NCBI GenBank assembly: GCA_964057225.1
Contig: OZ059896.1
Location: 12,818,501-12,882,500 of the forward strand
DNA length: 64,000 nt
Direction of reading: 5' to 3'
Source of the DNA: Auanema rhodensis
Taxonomy: Eukaryota; Nematoda; Chromadorea; Rhabditida; Rhabditidae
Shown: piece after piece, positions 32,908-42,240 of the stretch
Numbering within the stretch: the first letter of the stretch is position 1
Layout of the letters: every line of letters starts with the position of its first letter
The notes under the pieces: generated by a model
What the model saw: only the letters and a program-made list of their open reading frames with translations
Told to the model about the DNA's origin: nothing
Database searches by the model: none
Translations under genes and position numbers: made by a program

Positions 32908-33409
32908 TTTTTGCTCTAAATATATATGTTCTTCTACTTTCTTTGTTAAGTGGGTACAACTGAACACTCTACTTGCTTTTTCGAGAGAAACGTTTACAGA
33001 TATATCGATTAACAATCTGATCACAAGAAATTACATTTTGAATTATACATTAATGAAAATTTAGAAAAATCAAAGTAGAGAATATAATGAGATAAGACAG
33101 AAATGTCTCTAGAGCAATCAATCTGGGTAGGAGTAAAAAACGTGTTATGTCAGCCTCATTTTCTAAACGTGGCTTGTTTGGGCATCGGTTACTGGAATAG
33201 CTCGCACATGTGCAGCATGTGCTTGCCGATTTGACAGTGAAAAAATAAATATACCGAAAAAAACTAAAAGAAACAATAAACTAGTATAAGGTTTTCTTCT
33301 GCTTGCTAGTGTAGTAAATATTCATCTTCGAAGACTCAAAGTTCCAGACAAAAACTAAAGAGAATCTGTGAAACATATATCGGCCAAAACAAAATACAAA
33401 AGTTGAAGG
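32809..33409 (-). repeat. Right inverted repeat of MULE
   Basis: Imperfect reverse complement of 25331-25902, slightly longer because of insertions near its outer end. It continues outward into a tRNA-Gln 3' fragment. Confidence 0.85.
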
Positions 33410-33432
33410 TTCCGCCGAGATTTGAACTCGGG
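33408..33432 (-). pseudogene. tRNA-Gln 3' half fragment
   Basis: On the minus strand this is the T arm and 3' acceptor strand of tRNA-Gln (CCCGAGTTCAAATCTCGG and the following bases). It is joined to the MULE inverted repeat exactly as the intact tRNA is at 25305-25330. The 5' two thirds of the tRNA are missing. Confidence 0.88.
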
Positions 33433-33676
33433 TTTTTGAAGATAGAGGGCTCTTCAAATAGCCTCCCAGGTTCACACTTTCTATTCTATGCCCTGTTTAC
33501 ATAAAAGACTATTATAAAAAGAAAGATTCATTAAGATAACATACATATACTACATCATACGCTACAAAGACTGGAATAATTATAAGAAGACTAGATAGAC
33601 ATTGCCAAGTAAACTAAAGATGGTTATACGAAAGGGCAAGTAGGAAAACGGTGGTTCAGACTAGATGAGTCATACG
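33433..33676. other. Short segment between tRNA fragments
   Basis: About 240 bp of AT-rich sequence between the tRNA 3' fragment and the inverted tRNA-Gln copy. No gene or repeat is recognised. Confidence 0.5.
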
Positions 33677-33748
33677 ATATTCCGCCGAGATTTGAACTTG
33701 GGTCGCAGGATTCAGAGTCCTGAGTGCTAACCACTACACCACGGAACC
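33677..33748 (-). pseudogene. Inverted tRNA-Gln(CTG) copy with damaged acceptor stem
   Basis: It matches the gene at 25259-25330 in the D, anticodon and T arms (one C to A change next to the T arm). The 3' acceptor strand reads CGGAATA and so fails to pair at its last two positions with GGTTCCG. The upstream flank is also shared with the intact gene. It is probably not functional, though the internal promoter boxes remain. Confidence 0.8.
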
Positions 33749-33810
33749 ACTGTAATCTGTCACAAGAGAATTGTCATATATGAGATTCAATCATCCCTCA
33801 ACGCACCCAT

Positions 33811-34910
33811 GTGGACTACCCAGCAACTTGGTTGGAATTATACCAAGGTAGCTATAAAAGGATGTTGGTCAAATACCCTCAAGCCCATAAGACCATGAAA
33901 GCTCATGAAATCGACCAACTTGTCACCAAAGACATTGGCGAAGAACATCCGCCCACAGTTGCAAAACTGATCAAGGGCATTTTGGACTATTGCGATGAGA
34001 GAGATCTCATGGTGAACACAGGCGAAGTTGAGGAATATACTCAACTTATCCAACTTCGCCGAGATGATCTCGATGACTATCAGAGTTTATTTGACTCTAC
34101 AGAACATGACTCAACAACATTGAAAAATCACATGAACAGAATGAAATACTCCAGAAAAAACTTAGAGATGAGTTTCTTTTCTGGAATACAAAAACATTTG
34201 AACATCACACCAGATAGAGCACGACGACACAGAACACAAAGTACAAGTTCTGATGAAATCGGTTCCACACAAAGACAACTTGCTCAAAAACGAGTGTACA
34301 CTATTCGAGCAAACAATAGTGACGTTATGATCGCATCTCCTCAGCACGATATTTCAATGCTTGAACCAAACAGTACCTCCACTCTTTTGAACGATGACCT
34401 AATGCCGATATCAGAAAATGATCTTGTTCATTCTTTTAACAATCTGAGTACTGGTTCTAATAGCTTGGAAAGATCTAGAGCGGATGCTGACAATGTTGGA
34501 GCCCCACTTGGAGCAGCTAATAAGCGGAAAGCTCTCTCACCATTCAGACACGCGCACTACTATTCTTGACCAATTACAGTCGAACAACATACAAACAATG
34601 CTCCCCATCATTGGTCAACTATGCAACAGAACATAGCACGACAATCTTTGATCCCACCTACTGTACAAACATCAATACTCACGCCTCGTCTTCCAACAGT
34701 TAAAATACCACATTTCAACGGTAATCCAGAAGACTTTCTTGGATTTTGGGAGTTGTTCACAGCAGTTGTTGATGTTTAACCCTTGTCAGAGATTGAAAAG
34801 TTTTCCATTTTGCTCGACAAACTTTCTGGTCAAGCGGAAGAATGTTTACTGTCTCTTCGATACTACATACGATCCGCAAAGCTGATCAAGCTGAGCCCCA
34901 AAAGCATTGC
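33811..34910 (+). pseudogene. BEL-B Gag, amino part
   Basis: The first frame (33811-34569, formal GTG start, probably truncated) has no named domain but is placed like BEL Gag. It ends at a stop at 34567. The reading then continues in pieces with IPHFNGNPEDFLGFWELF, the conserved BEL/Pao Gag core that corresponds to the PTFDGTPENFKLYW region of BEL-A. It is interrupted by a TAA near 34778 and a frame change. Confidence 0.72.
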
Positions 34911-35572
34911 AACTTGAAGAAGCCGATAAAAACGCAATGAGTCAGAGAAATAGCAACACTGTTCATATTGCAGCTGGACAACTACACACTAGTCGGCGAG
35001 AACAGGTCAATAACCAGAAGTGCAATCTCTGTCTTGGCAATCATTCTCCCACCAAATGTTATTCTATTCAATCGGTAGAAGAGAAGAAGAAGATAGCTGT
35101 ATCCAAACAGCTATGCTTCAATTGTTTTTCAAAGACACACTCAGCCATTGGATGTCACGCACCGAATTGTCACCGCTGTGACAAAACACATCATGAGTCT
35201 CTGTGTCAACGCGATTCTCGCTCCCGGAGTAATAGTAGGACTAGAACTCACTCGAAGGATAGGATGAATCGGCATCCACCACAAACGTACAAAGGTTTTG
35301 AGGCTAATACAAGAAGATCACCTCATCGGAACAACGAAAACAACAGAGAAAACCGCAGTGCGTCTATAAAACAATATAGAGCTCACTCCTCACGCCAACA
35401 TATCTTGACTGCTACTGCACTCACTAACCCTTACGACCACATTTCAAATACACCAGGACCAGTCAATGACAAGGCCTTTGAATTCAGAAGAAACCACGTT
35501 GGAGTAGTCAGTGTGACAGTATTTGATTGCCACGGTAACCCACATCATGTATACGCCTTGTTGGATTTGTGA
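34907..35572 (+). pseudogene. BEL-B zinc-knuckle and protease segment, copy 1
   Basis: The frame contains CNLCLGNHSPTKCY, CFNCFSKTHSAIGC and CHRCDKTHHESLC zinc-knuckle motifs, then an Arg/Ser/Asn-rich linker. The start of the retropepsin (SVTVFDCHGNPHHVYALLD) follows. The catalytic Asp-Ser-Gly is destroyed: the codons after the Asp read Leu then TGA, followed by SQLATVRREL in frame. Confidence 0.8.
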
Positions 35573-35758
35573 TCACAACTAGCCACCGTACGTAGAGAGT
35601 TGATCAACCGCTTGTACGCATGAGAATGGAAACCGCGGGAGAACAATCTTTTCTTGAAGACACTCAAGCTATTATGATCGATCTCTACAATAACGATGGA
35701 GCGTGCATATCTGCCCCATGCATTATAATGGATAAGGTTTTCTTTCAGCCATTTAACC
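34953..35758 (+). repeat. 806-bp tandem duplication, copy 1
   Basis: The segment from GCAACACTGTTC to the end of the CAGCCATTTAACC stretch is repeated immediately downstream with few differences. The junction is at 35758/35759. Confidence 0.92.
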
Positions 35759-36378
35759 GCAACACTGTTCATATTGCAGCTGGACAACTACACACTAGTC
35801 GGCGAGAACAGGTCAATAACCAGAAGTGCAATCTCTGTCTTGGCAATCATTCTCCCACCAAATGTTATTCTATTCAATCGGTAGAAGAGAAGAAGAAGAT
35901 AGCTGTATCCAAACAGCTATGCTTCAAATGTTTTTCAATGACACACTCAGCCATTGGATGTCACGCACCGAATTGTCACCGCTGTGACAAAACACATCAT
36001 GAGTCTCTGTGTCAACGCGATTCTCGCTTCCGGAGTAATAGTAGGACTAGAACTCACTCGAAGGATAGGATGAATCGGCATCCACCACAAACGTACAAAG
36101 GTTTTGAGGCTAATACAAGAAGATCACCTCATCGGAACAACGAAAACAACAGAGAAAACCGCAGTGCGTCTATAAAACAATACAGAGCTCACTCCTCACG
36201 CCAACATATCTTGACTGCTACTGCACTCACTAACCCTTACGACCACATTTCAAATACACCAGGACCAGTCAATGACAAGGCCTTTGAATTCAGAAGAAAC
36301 CACGTTGGAGTAGTCAGTGTGACAGTATTTGATTGCCACGGTAACCCACACCATGTATACGCCTTGTTGGATTTGTGA
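35620..36378 (+). pseudogene. BEL-B zinc-knuckle and protease segment, copy 2
   Basis: Second copy of the zinc-knuckle and protease segment. Its frame starts in the tail of copy 1 because of the tandem junction. It has the same lethal Leu-TGA change at the protease active site, so that mutation predates the duplication. Single-base differences change CFNCFSKTH to CFKCFSMTH. Confidence 0.8.
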
Positions 36379-36562
36379 TCACAACTAGCCACCGTACGTA
36401 GAGAGTTGATCAACCGCTTGTACGCATGAGAATGGAAACCGCGGGAGAACAATCTTTTCTTAAAGACACTCAAGCTATTATGATCGATCTCTACAATAAC
36501 GATGGAGCGTGCATATCTGCCCCATGCATTATAATGGATAAGGTTCTTTCAGCCATTTAACC
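35759..36562 (+). repeat. 806-bp tandem duplication, copy 2
   Basis: Near-identical to 34953-35758. It ends at ATTTAACCG, after which the element continues as single copy. Confidence 0.92.
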
Positions 36563-38060
36563 GTTAAGACTGACAAATGCTGATCAGCGTTTTATACGCC
36601 AAAACATTGGCTACTTATCACGCAAATTGAATGATCCTATAGAGGTTGATATCATCTTGGGCATTGCTGAGGTCCATGCGAGTACCATCTATGATGAACC
36701 AATTATGCAATTGCCAAGCTGCAATCTAGTCGCTCATCCCACTTTTTTTGGATATACACTATCGGGAAGGTATGACTTAGATACCAACAACCCCACATAC
36801 GCGGATAGTGTAATCGCATGCACAACAAAAATACATGACGATGTTGACAAAAATGTGGAATCCATGGAATCTATTGGGATTCGAGACAACATATCAATCG
36901 AAGAAGAAGAACAAGGGGTACTGAGCCAGTTCAATGAACAAGTAAAAAAGACATGTGAAGGCGTACACGTATCCTTTCTGTGGAAAGAAAACAAACATGC
37001 ACTGGCCGATAACTACAGTATCGCATTAGCAAGACTGCGACAACAATTCAATCACGCAAAGAGCAATCCCGAGAATACAATGAAATTTTTTAACAACAAT
37101 TGGAGAGTAATATCATTGAAGACGCACCAATTCACCCTGATAGCTCCCCAACTTATTATATACCGCATCAAGCGGTAGTTAAGTTGTCGAGTAACACTAC
37201 CGAAGTACGTATAGTACTTGATGCATCCTCTCATCGATGAGGAAAATTATCATTGAATGATGTTATACATCAGGGTCCCACAATTTTACTAAATCTATCA
37301 GGTCTATTGTTACGGTTTCAGGTTTGGAAAATACATAATCATCAGTGACGTTGAGAAGGCCTTTCACTTGGTACATCATAATAACACCGAAAAATACGCC
37401 ACTCGATTTCTTTGGCTTCACGATCTTTCGCTACCACCTGAACAAGATAATATACGGGTGTTGCGATTTAACAGAGTACCATTCGGAGTCAATGCTTCTC
37501 CATTCCTCCTAGCTGGCGCAATTCAATTTGGGCTGAAATCCCATTCAGACACACAACTTACGTTGTATCATAGATAATCTTTATGTAGACAATCTCATTC
37601 TCACCTTTGATGAGACCTCACAAGGAGTAATATTATACAGAAAGTGTAAGTCTGCGTTCAACGATATGAAGATGAACTTGAGAGAATTTTGTACTATGAC
37701 ACGAACACTATGAAATGCATTCCAAAACAGGACAAAGCAGAGAACGTACTGCAAAAAGTTTTGGGAGTTTATTGGGACTCACACCAAGACACATTTAGTC
37801 TTGCACTTCAAATGGATTATACAGGTAACAGTATAACCAAGCGACTTGTACTCAGTAGAGCACACAAAACATTTGATCCAGTAGGATGGTTGAGTCCTTT
37901 AATCTTATTATCAAGACACTTCTTACAAAAACTGTGGGCACTCCGTTACGGGATGAACCAATCTCTCCCGACCTTCAACGTGAATGGAAACAGATATGCA
38001 GTTCGGTTCATGAATACCGATACCACGTACCTCGAAACATGTACCTACTACAACACGTTT
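36563..38060 (+). pseudogene. BEL-B reverse transcriptase, broken
   Basis: Pieces in several frames match BEL/Pao Pol. A linker with LVAHPTFFGYTLSG (36627-37178) comes first, then an RT start with RIVLDASS and LSLNDVIHQGP. LRFNRVPFGVNASPFLL (37368-37577) and a YVDN active-site region near 37580 follow. The post-RT stretch has VLGVYWD and HKTFDPVGWLSPL (37689-38081). Numerous stops and frame changes are present. The match ends at the Polinton boundary. Confidence 0.78.
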
Positions 38061-38939
38061 TGGTGTATGAGACGTGAATAATATATTATTAGGTGAATCC
38101 AAGCGGCCTCCTTCTATGAAATAAGAGCGCATTTTCACTGATGTCATGGGGTAGTGTATTCGATCCTTTGCGAGTTTATCTTCTATAGCCATAGCTAATC
38201 CAGCGTTCAGATCAAACTCTTGAATAAGCAAGTGCACATCGTTGATATCTATTTTCAGGTTTGGAAACTCCTCCTTCATTGCAGCATCCTTGCTTTCATT
38301 ATTCCAGCCTAGAGTGTCAATTAAAAAGTTATCACGGTTTGGATATGCAGTTAGCTCCATTTTTGAATAGTTTACAATCAGTCGCTCTTGATTAAATAGG
38401 TCGATACTGACGGGAGCAGCCATCTCACACAATATGCCATTTTTTACAAGCGTTTGACGCGTTCTAAATCCAGCACTGGATGCATTATCTATATATCTAT
38501 CAGCAAAATAGCCTGATATGGCAAGTTTGCTCTCTTTAACATCGTTGCTATACATTAAAATATTCTCGATATATGTTTTATAGGCATGATTCACGGTAGA
38601 GTCATACACGCTAACATCGCCAATTTTCAAATGATACGAATGTATTAAACTGGCAGCAAATCGTTGATATGGTGCAAAAACAAGGTTGTCTGGTACTGGA
38701 TCACCGTTTGTGGTTACAATTTTAAATTTTACATTCAACCAACATCTTCTCAGATTGAGGAATGATTTGGAATTTTGAGCTATAACAAATTCCCATGGTC
38801 CTTGAGGAAGAAAAGTATTTTTCAAAGGGACTTGTACAGTACGAGTGGATTCAACACCTAATGCCGACGCAGGTATATCACCATAGTTGATATTAGGTAA
38901 AAGGGCTTGTGCTGATTTTGAATCTATCAATTTAGCCAT
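38060..38939 (-). pseudogene. Polinton major capsid protein, 3' truncated
   Basis: ATG at 38939. About 293 codons remain before the junction with BEL-B; the formal frame runs to 37923 but its last 45 or so residues are BEL-B sequence. The start (MAKLIDSKSAQALLPN), the phrase GPWEFVIAQNSKSFLNLRRC and the following segments match the double jelly-roll major capsid proteins of Polintons by recognition. The remaining frame has no internal stop. It abuts the stop codon of the upstream small basic protein with no gap, so the two were probably co-transcribed. Confidence 0.8.
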
Positions 38940-39392
38940 TTAAATGTGAAACGACCGCTCACGAGTGATGCACAACCGCTTATGAGGTTTTGTGGTTTTG
39001 CGTCGTCGCCGTTTGCCCAAGCCGGTAAGATCTCGTATAGCTTGCCGGCCGGCTGTTTTAAGAGTTTCCTTGATATTATCGCCTTTCAGCACCCCATTGA
39101 CAATTTCATTACCAGTTTCCAGCAACTGTCCGCCAAGAGGTGAATTTACAACTGGACTATTGCTTACAGCACTGGATAAGGCGTTTCTTCCGGCATTGAT
39201 GAGATTTTGGGCTATAGGTGATTGAATGATGCGTGGTAGAAATGATGCCAAAGTTGCCAAAATACCACCCAAACCATGACCCCTCTGCATTCCACGTTGA
39301 AACATCATTCCGCTAAATGGGGCGCCACCCATTTGCTGATTTAAAAGTGTTGTCCATTGAATAGAGTTGACATCCAAAAGGAGGTGCGGCAT
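38940..39392 (-). CDS. Polinton small basic virion-type protein
   Basis: 150 residues from ATG 39392 (an upstream in-frame GTG at 39404 is less likely). The amino half is Gly/Met-rich (GGAPFSGMMFQRGMQRG) with a hydrophobic amphipathic segment after it. The C-terminus is strongly basic (GKRRRRKTTKPHKR). Size, location directly upstream of the capsid gene and basic tail resemble adenovirus pVI/pX-like small virion proteins found in Polintons. The specific family is inferred, not proved. No break is visible. Confidence 0.6.
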   Translation of the reverse strand: MPHLLLDVNSIQWTTLLNQQMGGAPFSGMMFQRGMQRGHGLGGILATLASFLPRIIQSPIAQNLINAGRNALSSAVSNSPVVNSPLGGQLLETGNEIVNGVLKGDNIKETLKTAGRQAIRDLTGLGKRRRRKTTKPHKRLCITRERSFHI

Positions 39393-39443
39393 ATCGAACC
39401 GCACGCGCGCAATACAAAAGTTACACTAGATCATTCTACTAAA

Positions 39444-39898
39444 ATGTATTCGTCTGAAATAGTATCACTATTGCAATCTGTTCCCAGCACTCGGAAACTG
39501 TTCCTCGGTGTATATAGCGCTGATACTCTACCCAAAACGCGTCGAAAAAACTTTGCACTTGTCGTAAATACTGACACACATGATAAGCCAGGCACACATT
39601 GGCAGGTCATCTTTGTCCGTAACAAGCAAGCCTATTTTTTCTGTAGCTTGGGATATAAAATGAACAAGTACATCAAAATTATCTGGCCAAATATAAAAAG
39701 GTAAAAATTAATACTTGCAAACCACAACGTTTAATTGAATACACTTGTGGTGGCTATGTGGTATTTGTAATACTAATGTTGTCGGCTGGTAATTCATTTG
39801 AAAGCATTTGTTCATTTTTTAAACTATTGAAAAATGATGATGTCTTTATTAAAGCGTTTATGCATAAAGTATTCGACTATAAATTGGCTACTATATAA
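39444..39898 (+). pseudogene. Polinton adenain-like cysteine protease, frameshifted
   Basis: Starts at ATG 39444. The first frame carries FLGVYSADTLP and the catalytic His in GTHWQVIF. A frame change near 39672 moves the reading into a second frame ending at 39898, which holds the catalytic Cys region (EYTCGGYVVFVI). His and Cys therefore lie in different frames. This is the C5-type maturation protease that processes capsid proteins in Polintons and adenoviruses. It reads away from the capsid operon and shares an upstream region with it. Confidence 0.78.
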
Positions 39899-40104
39899 GA
39901 AATTTGTCATTAATAACCTGCTACATTACGTGGTCAGTTATGAATATTCCTTGTCACTGTGAATTATGTGTCAAATACACGTTGGAGCAATCTAAACCAG
40001 CGCCTTTATACAGGAGAATATTGAAATGTATTTGAGTGCCATTTATTAAAGGTATAGCATTGGGATTGGGCTTTTGTACAACACTAGTCATATTATTGCT
40101 CATT

Positions 40105-40114
40105 ATATAAAAGT
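40105..40114 (+). promoter_or_regulatory. TATA-like box before zinc-finger gene
   Basis: TATATAAAAG lies about 40 nt before the ATG of the zinc-finger frame. Confidence 0.45.
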
Positions 40115-40151
40115 GGGTTGATGGCGTGTGGTCGTTTTTCATTTTCCTCTA

Positions 40152-40616
40152 ATGGAACTTTTATGTAACAAATATTGTGGTACATGCAAGGAAATATTTT
40201 CTTCAACCAAGCATTTTAGTGATCACGTTTTGAAAAGGCATGCAGGGATTCAACCCGTATGTAACAATTATATCAGCAATGCTGACTTTATTCAAAAATA
40301 TGGACATTTGGATGGTGTTCGTAGACGTTTGTGCCCTCATTGTAGTGAAACTTTTGGAACAAGATTCAATTGTGAGCGTCATATTCGGCGTATTCATAAT
40401 AATAATGGAACGAATGGTGAAGATGGTGATGGAAATGATACCAGCAAACCCTTTGAAAAAGCTGAGGAGTTTGTACATTCAACCCAATCAAAAAGATGCC
40501 GCAGCAATAGTGACGGAGAACATTCACAACACGAGCCGAGCGACAAACAAAACTGCCCTAAACTATCTTTTAAACCTTCGAAAATAAAAATGTGGTATTG
40601 TATAACTGTTGAATAA
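40152..40616 (+). CDS. Small C2H2 zinc-finger protein within the Polinton
   Basis: 154 residues from ATG 40152, with a TATA-like box just upstream. Two finger motifs are visible: CGTCKEIFSSTKHFSDHV plus a distal His, and CPHCSETFGTRFNCERHI plus a distal His. A Ser/Asp/Asn-rich tail follows. The frame is intact. It lies between the protease and penton-like genes and converges with the latter (stop 40616, opposite stop 40622). Function is unknown; DNA or RNA binding is inferred from the fingers. Confidence 0.65.
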   Translation: MELLCNKYCGTCKEIFSSTKHFSDHVLKRHAGIQPVCNNYISNADFIQKYGHLDGVRRRLCPHCSETFGTRFNCERHIRRIHNNNGTNGEDGDGNDTSKPFEKAEEFVHSTQSKRCRSNSDGEHSQHEPSDKQNCPKLSFKPSKIKMWYCITVE

Positions 40617-40621
40617 AACGT

Positions 40622-41261
40622 TTATTTCATATTTTTAACATGCAATGTAACAACTGTAGAACCATAATTAAATTGCATAGGACGACCAAATTCATCTAAA
40701 ATTTCAATACGTATGGTATCGAGTGTTTGTCTAGTGATTGGTACATAACGAATAGGATTAAATGTTTTGGCAATCATTTTACCAAATTCAGTAGGAGGTG
40801 GTACAGGTAAACATGCAAGTAAATTAGCTTTCACATTACCAAGAATGGAATATTCTACAATATCACAATATATATACATTGTATTAATGTTATTTGAAAA
40901 ATCAATGGGACGCCTAGCTATTATTGTATCGTTGATGTTTTTATTTTCAAAACCAAGAAAATATGCAAAATCATCACCAAGCGTTGCATTCATTAATACT
41001 CGCTTGCTTGTTACAAACTCTATGCGCTGCAATGTTTTGTTAAACTGAAATGTGGCGTCTGCGAGCATTTCCTCCACTAGCTTAGCCTCAGCCTGGCGAT
41101 TATTATACCATTTTTTTACATCTTCATCTTTATCTATTAAACTTTTTATACGTGCTTCTTCCTCAGCTCCAAGAGGCTTTGTATTGTTGGCGATAAATGA
41201 TTCTCTTCCAGCATTGATTCCGCGTATTATTTCATCACCATTTGCATAGTTGCCTTTAGGC
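40622..41261 (-). pseudogene. Polinton penton-like minor capsid, C-terminal part
   Basis: The C-terminal two thirds of a minor capsid/penton-like protein. The frame continues upstream through 41078-41261 to the insertion point of E3, and the amino-terminal part lies at 51135-51356. Removing E3 and one copy of its 4-bp target duplication leaves the two parts in the same frame, so the gene was open when E3 arrived. The end (PINYGSTVVTLHVKNMK-like pattern) is typical of Polinton minor capsid proteins. Confidence 0.78.
41258..41261. other. E3 target-site duplication, left copy (AGGC)
   Basis: AGGC directly precedes the left LTR and recurs at 51135-51138 directly after the right LTR. A 4-bp duplication is standard for gypsy-type integration. 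Confidence 0.88.
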
Positions 41262-41642
41262 CGTTACATATCGTTTCTTCCCGTCTTTTCATGGTCGGAA
41301 GATATATGTACTTCTACCTTGTTCCTTAGGTAGGCAGACCCGAACGCCCTGATTTCCTTATTAAGACAAATACTTAAAGAGAAAAGGATTCATTATCAGA
41401 TAACAAGAAAATACAATATAAGAATTACATTAAGAAAGAATATAAAGATATATAATAAAGTATTAAATAGAGAATATATATAGATGATATAGAGATGAGA
41501 CTCACATGACTATAAGACAACCTATCTGGGTTAGACCAGAAGCAAGAGTGCCATGTGTGTCCCATGTTGTAGGCGGGGCTTGTTCAGGCTCCCGCTATTT
41601 GAATAGCGCGCACATGTTCACCATGTGCTAGCAGATGTGACA
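41262..41642 (-). repeat. E3 3' LTR
   Basis: 381 bp, matching 50754-51134 with one substitution seen by eye. On the minus strand it starts TGTCACATC. Confidence 0.95.
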
Positions 41643-41652
41643 TCCCCCCACC
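41643..41652 (-). other. E3 polypurine tract
   Basis: GGTGGGGGGA on the minus strand lies immediately before the 3' LTR start. It is the expected primer for plus-strand DNA synthesis. Confidence 0.85.
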
Positions 41653-42240
41653 TTAAAAGTTGAACGTCCTCGTTCAAAAACAAAATTAATTAATTCACTT
41701 TTTAAGATAGTTGGATGTTGGAAAAAAAATCATGGTGTAGTCGATAAAAAAAAATGTATACAATACGATTTGAAAGTTTAGCTATTGTCTCTTCAAGTTT
41801 GTTGAATTTAAAATGTAGTATCGAGTAGATTCTATTCCATTCACTTGAGTAGTGAAATGCTTGCAAACGAGAGCTTTGCTTCTAAACCATTCGACTGTGA
41901 TATAGTCGTTCATTTTCTTGAGTTGTACAGGTACGGTGTTACCCTGAGAATAGGTCGAGCCCGTTCTGTACAAAAAAATGAAAACTCGTTTAACCCGTAT
42001 GACTAATGTCCATAAGGTGAATACAAGTAATGATTAAGCATAAAAAAATAGCAAGATTCACAAGAGAATGTTGAAAAAAAAAATCTACTCAATGAGAGTT
42101 GGAGTAATAAAACAAAACCTTGTAAAACAATAGCAGACTTCTCAGAGAAAATCAATCAACAACAAAGAAGTGTTACAATCAGAAATGGCACAAAATAAAA
42201 AAAAAATTCAACAGTTTGATTTTGTTAAAAAAAACTACCT
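41653..42240 (-). other. E3 3' untranslated region
   Basis: AT-rich stretch between the integrase stop and the polypurine tract. The frame at 41782-41973 has no recognisable domain. I see no gene here. Confidence 0.6.

Larger units (their letters stand above)
25331..33409. mobile_element. Mutator-like (MULE) transposon with triplicated core
   Basis: A DNA transposon bounded by long imperfect inverted repeats of about 570-600 bp (25331-25902 and 32809-33409), as is usual for MULEs. Between them are a 1.2-kb left segment (25903-27075) and three tandem copies of a 1944-bp unit that carries a decayed MULE-type transposase. The inverted-repeat similarity also runs outward into the 3' half of tRNA-Gln on both sides. 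No clean 8-10 bp target duplication was identified. Confidence 0.72.
33800..38060 (+). mobile_element. BEL-B: decayed BEL/Pao fragment
   Basis: Remnant of a second BEL/Pao element with gag, zinc knuckles, protease and part of the reverse transcriptase, in that order. No LTR is visible at either side. The 5' end begins in the middle of gag next to the tRNA flank. The 3' end stops in the post-RT region, where the Polinton capsid gene begins (38055-38075). Confidence 0.82.

Noticed and set aside
37923..38060. C-terminal 45 residues of the Polinton capsid frame
   Set aside because: On the other strand this is BEL-B Pol, so the frame end is read-through into unrelated sequence.
39954..40142. 62-aa minus-strand frame in the Polinton
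   Set aside because: Short, overlaps the upstream region of the zinc-finger gene, and shows no recognisable motif. I could not support it as a gene.
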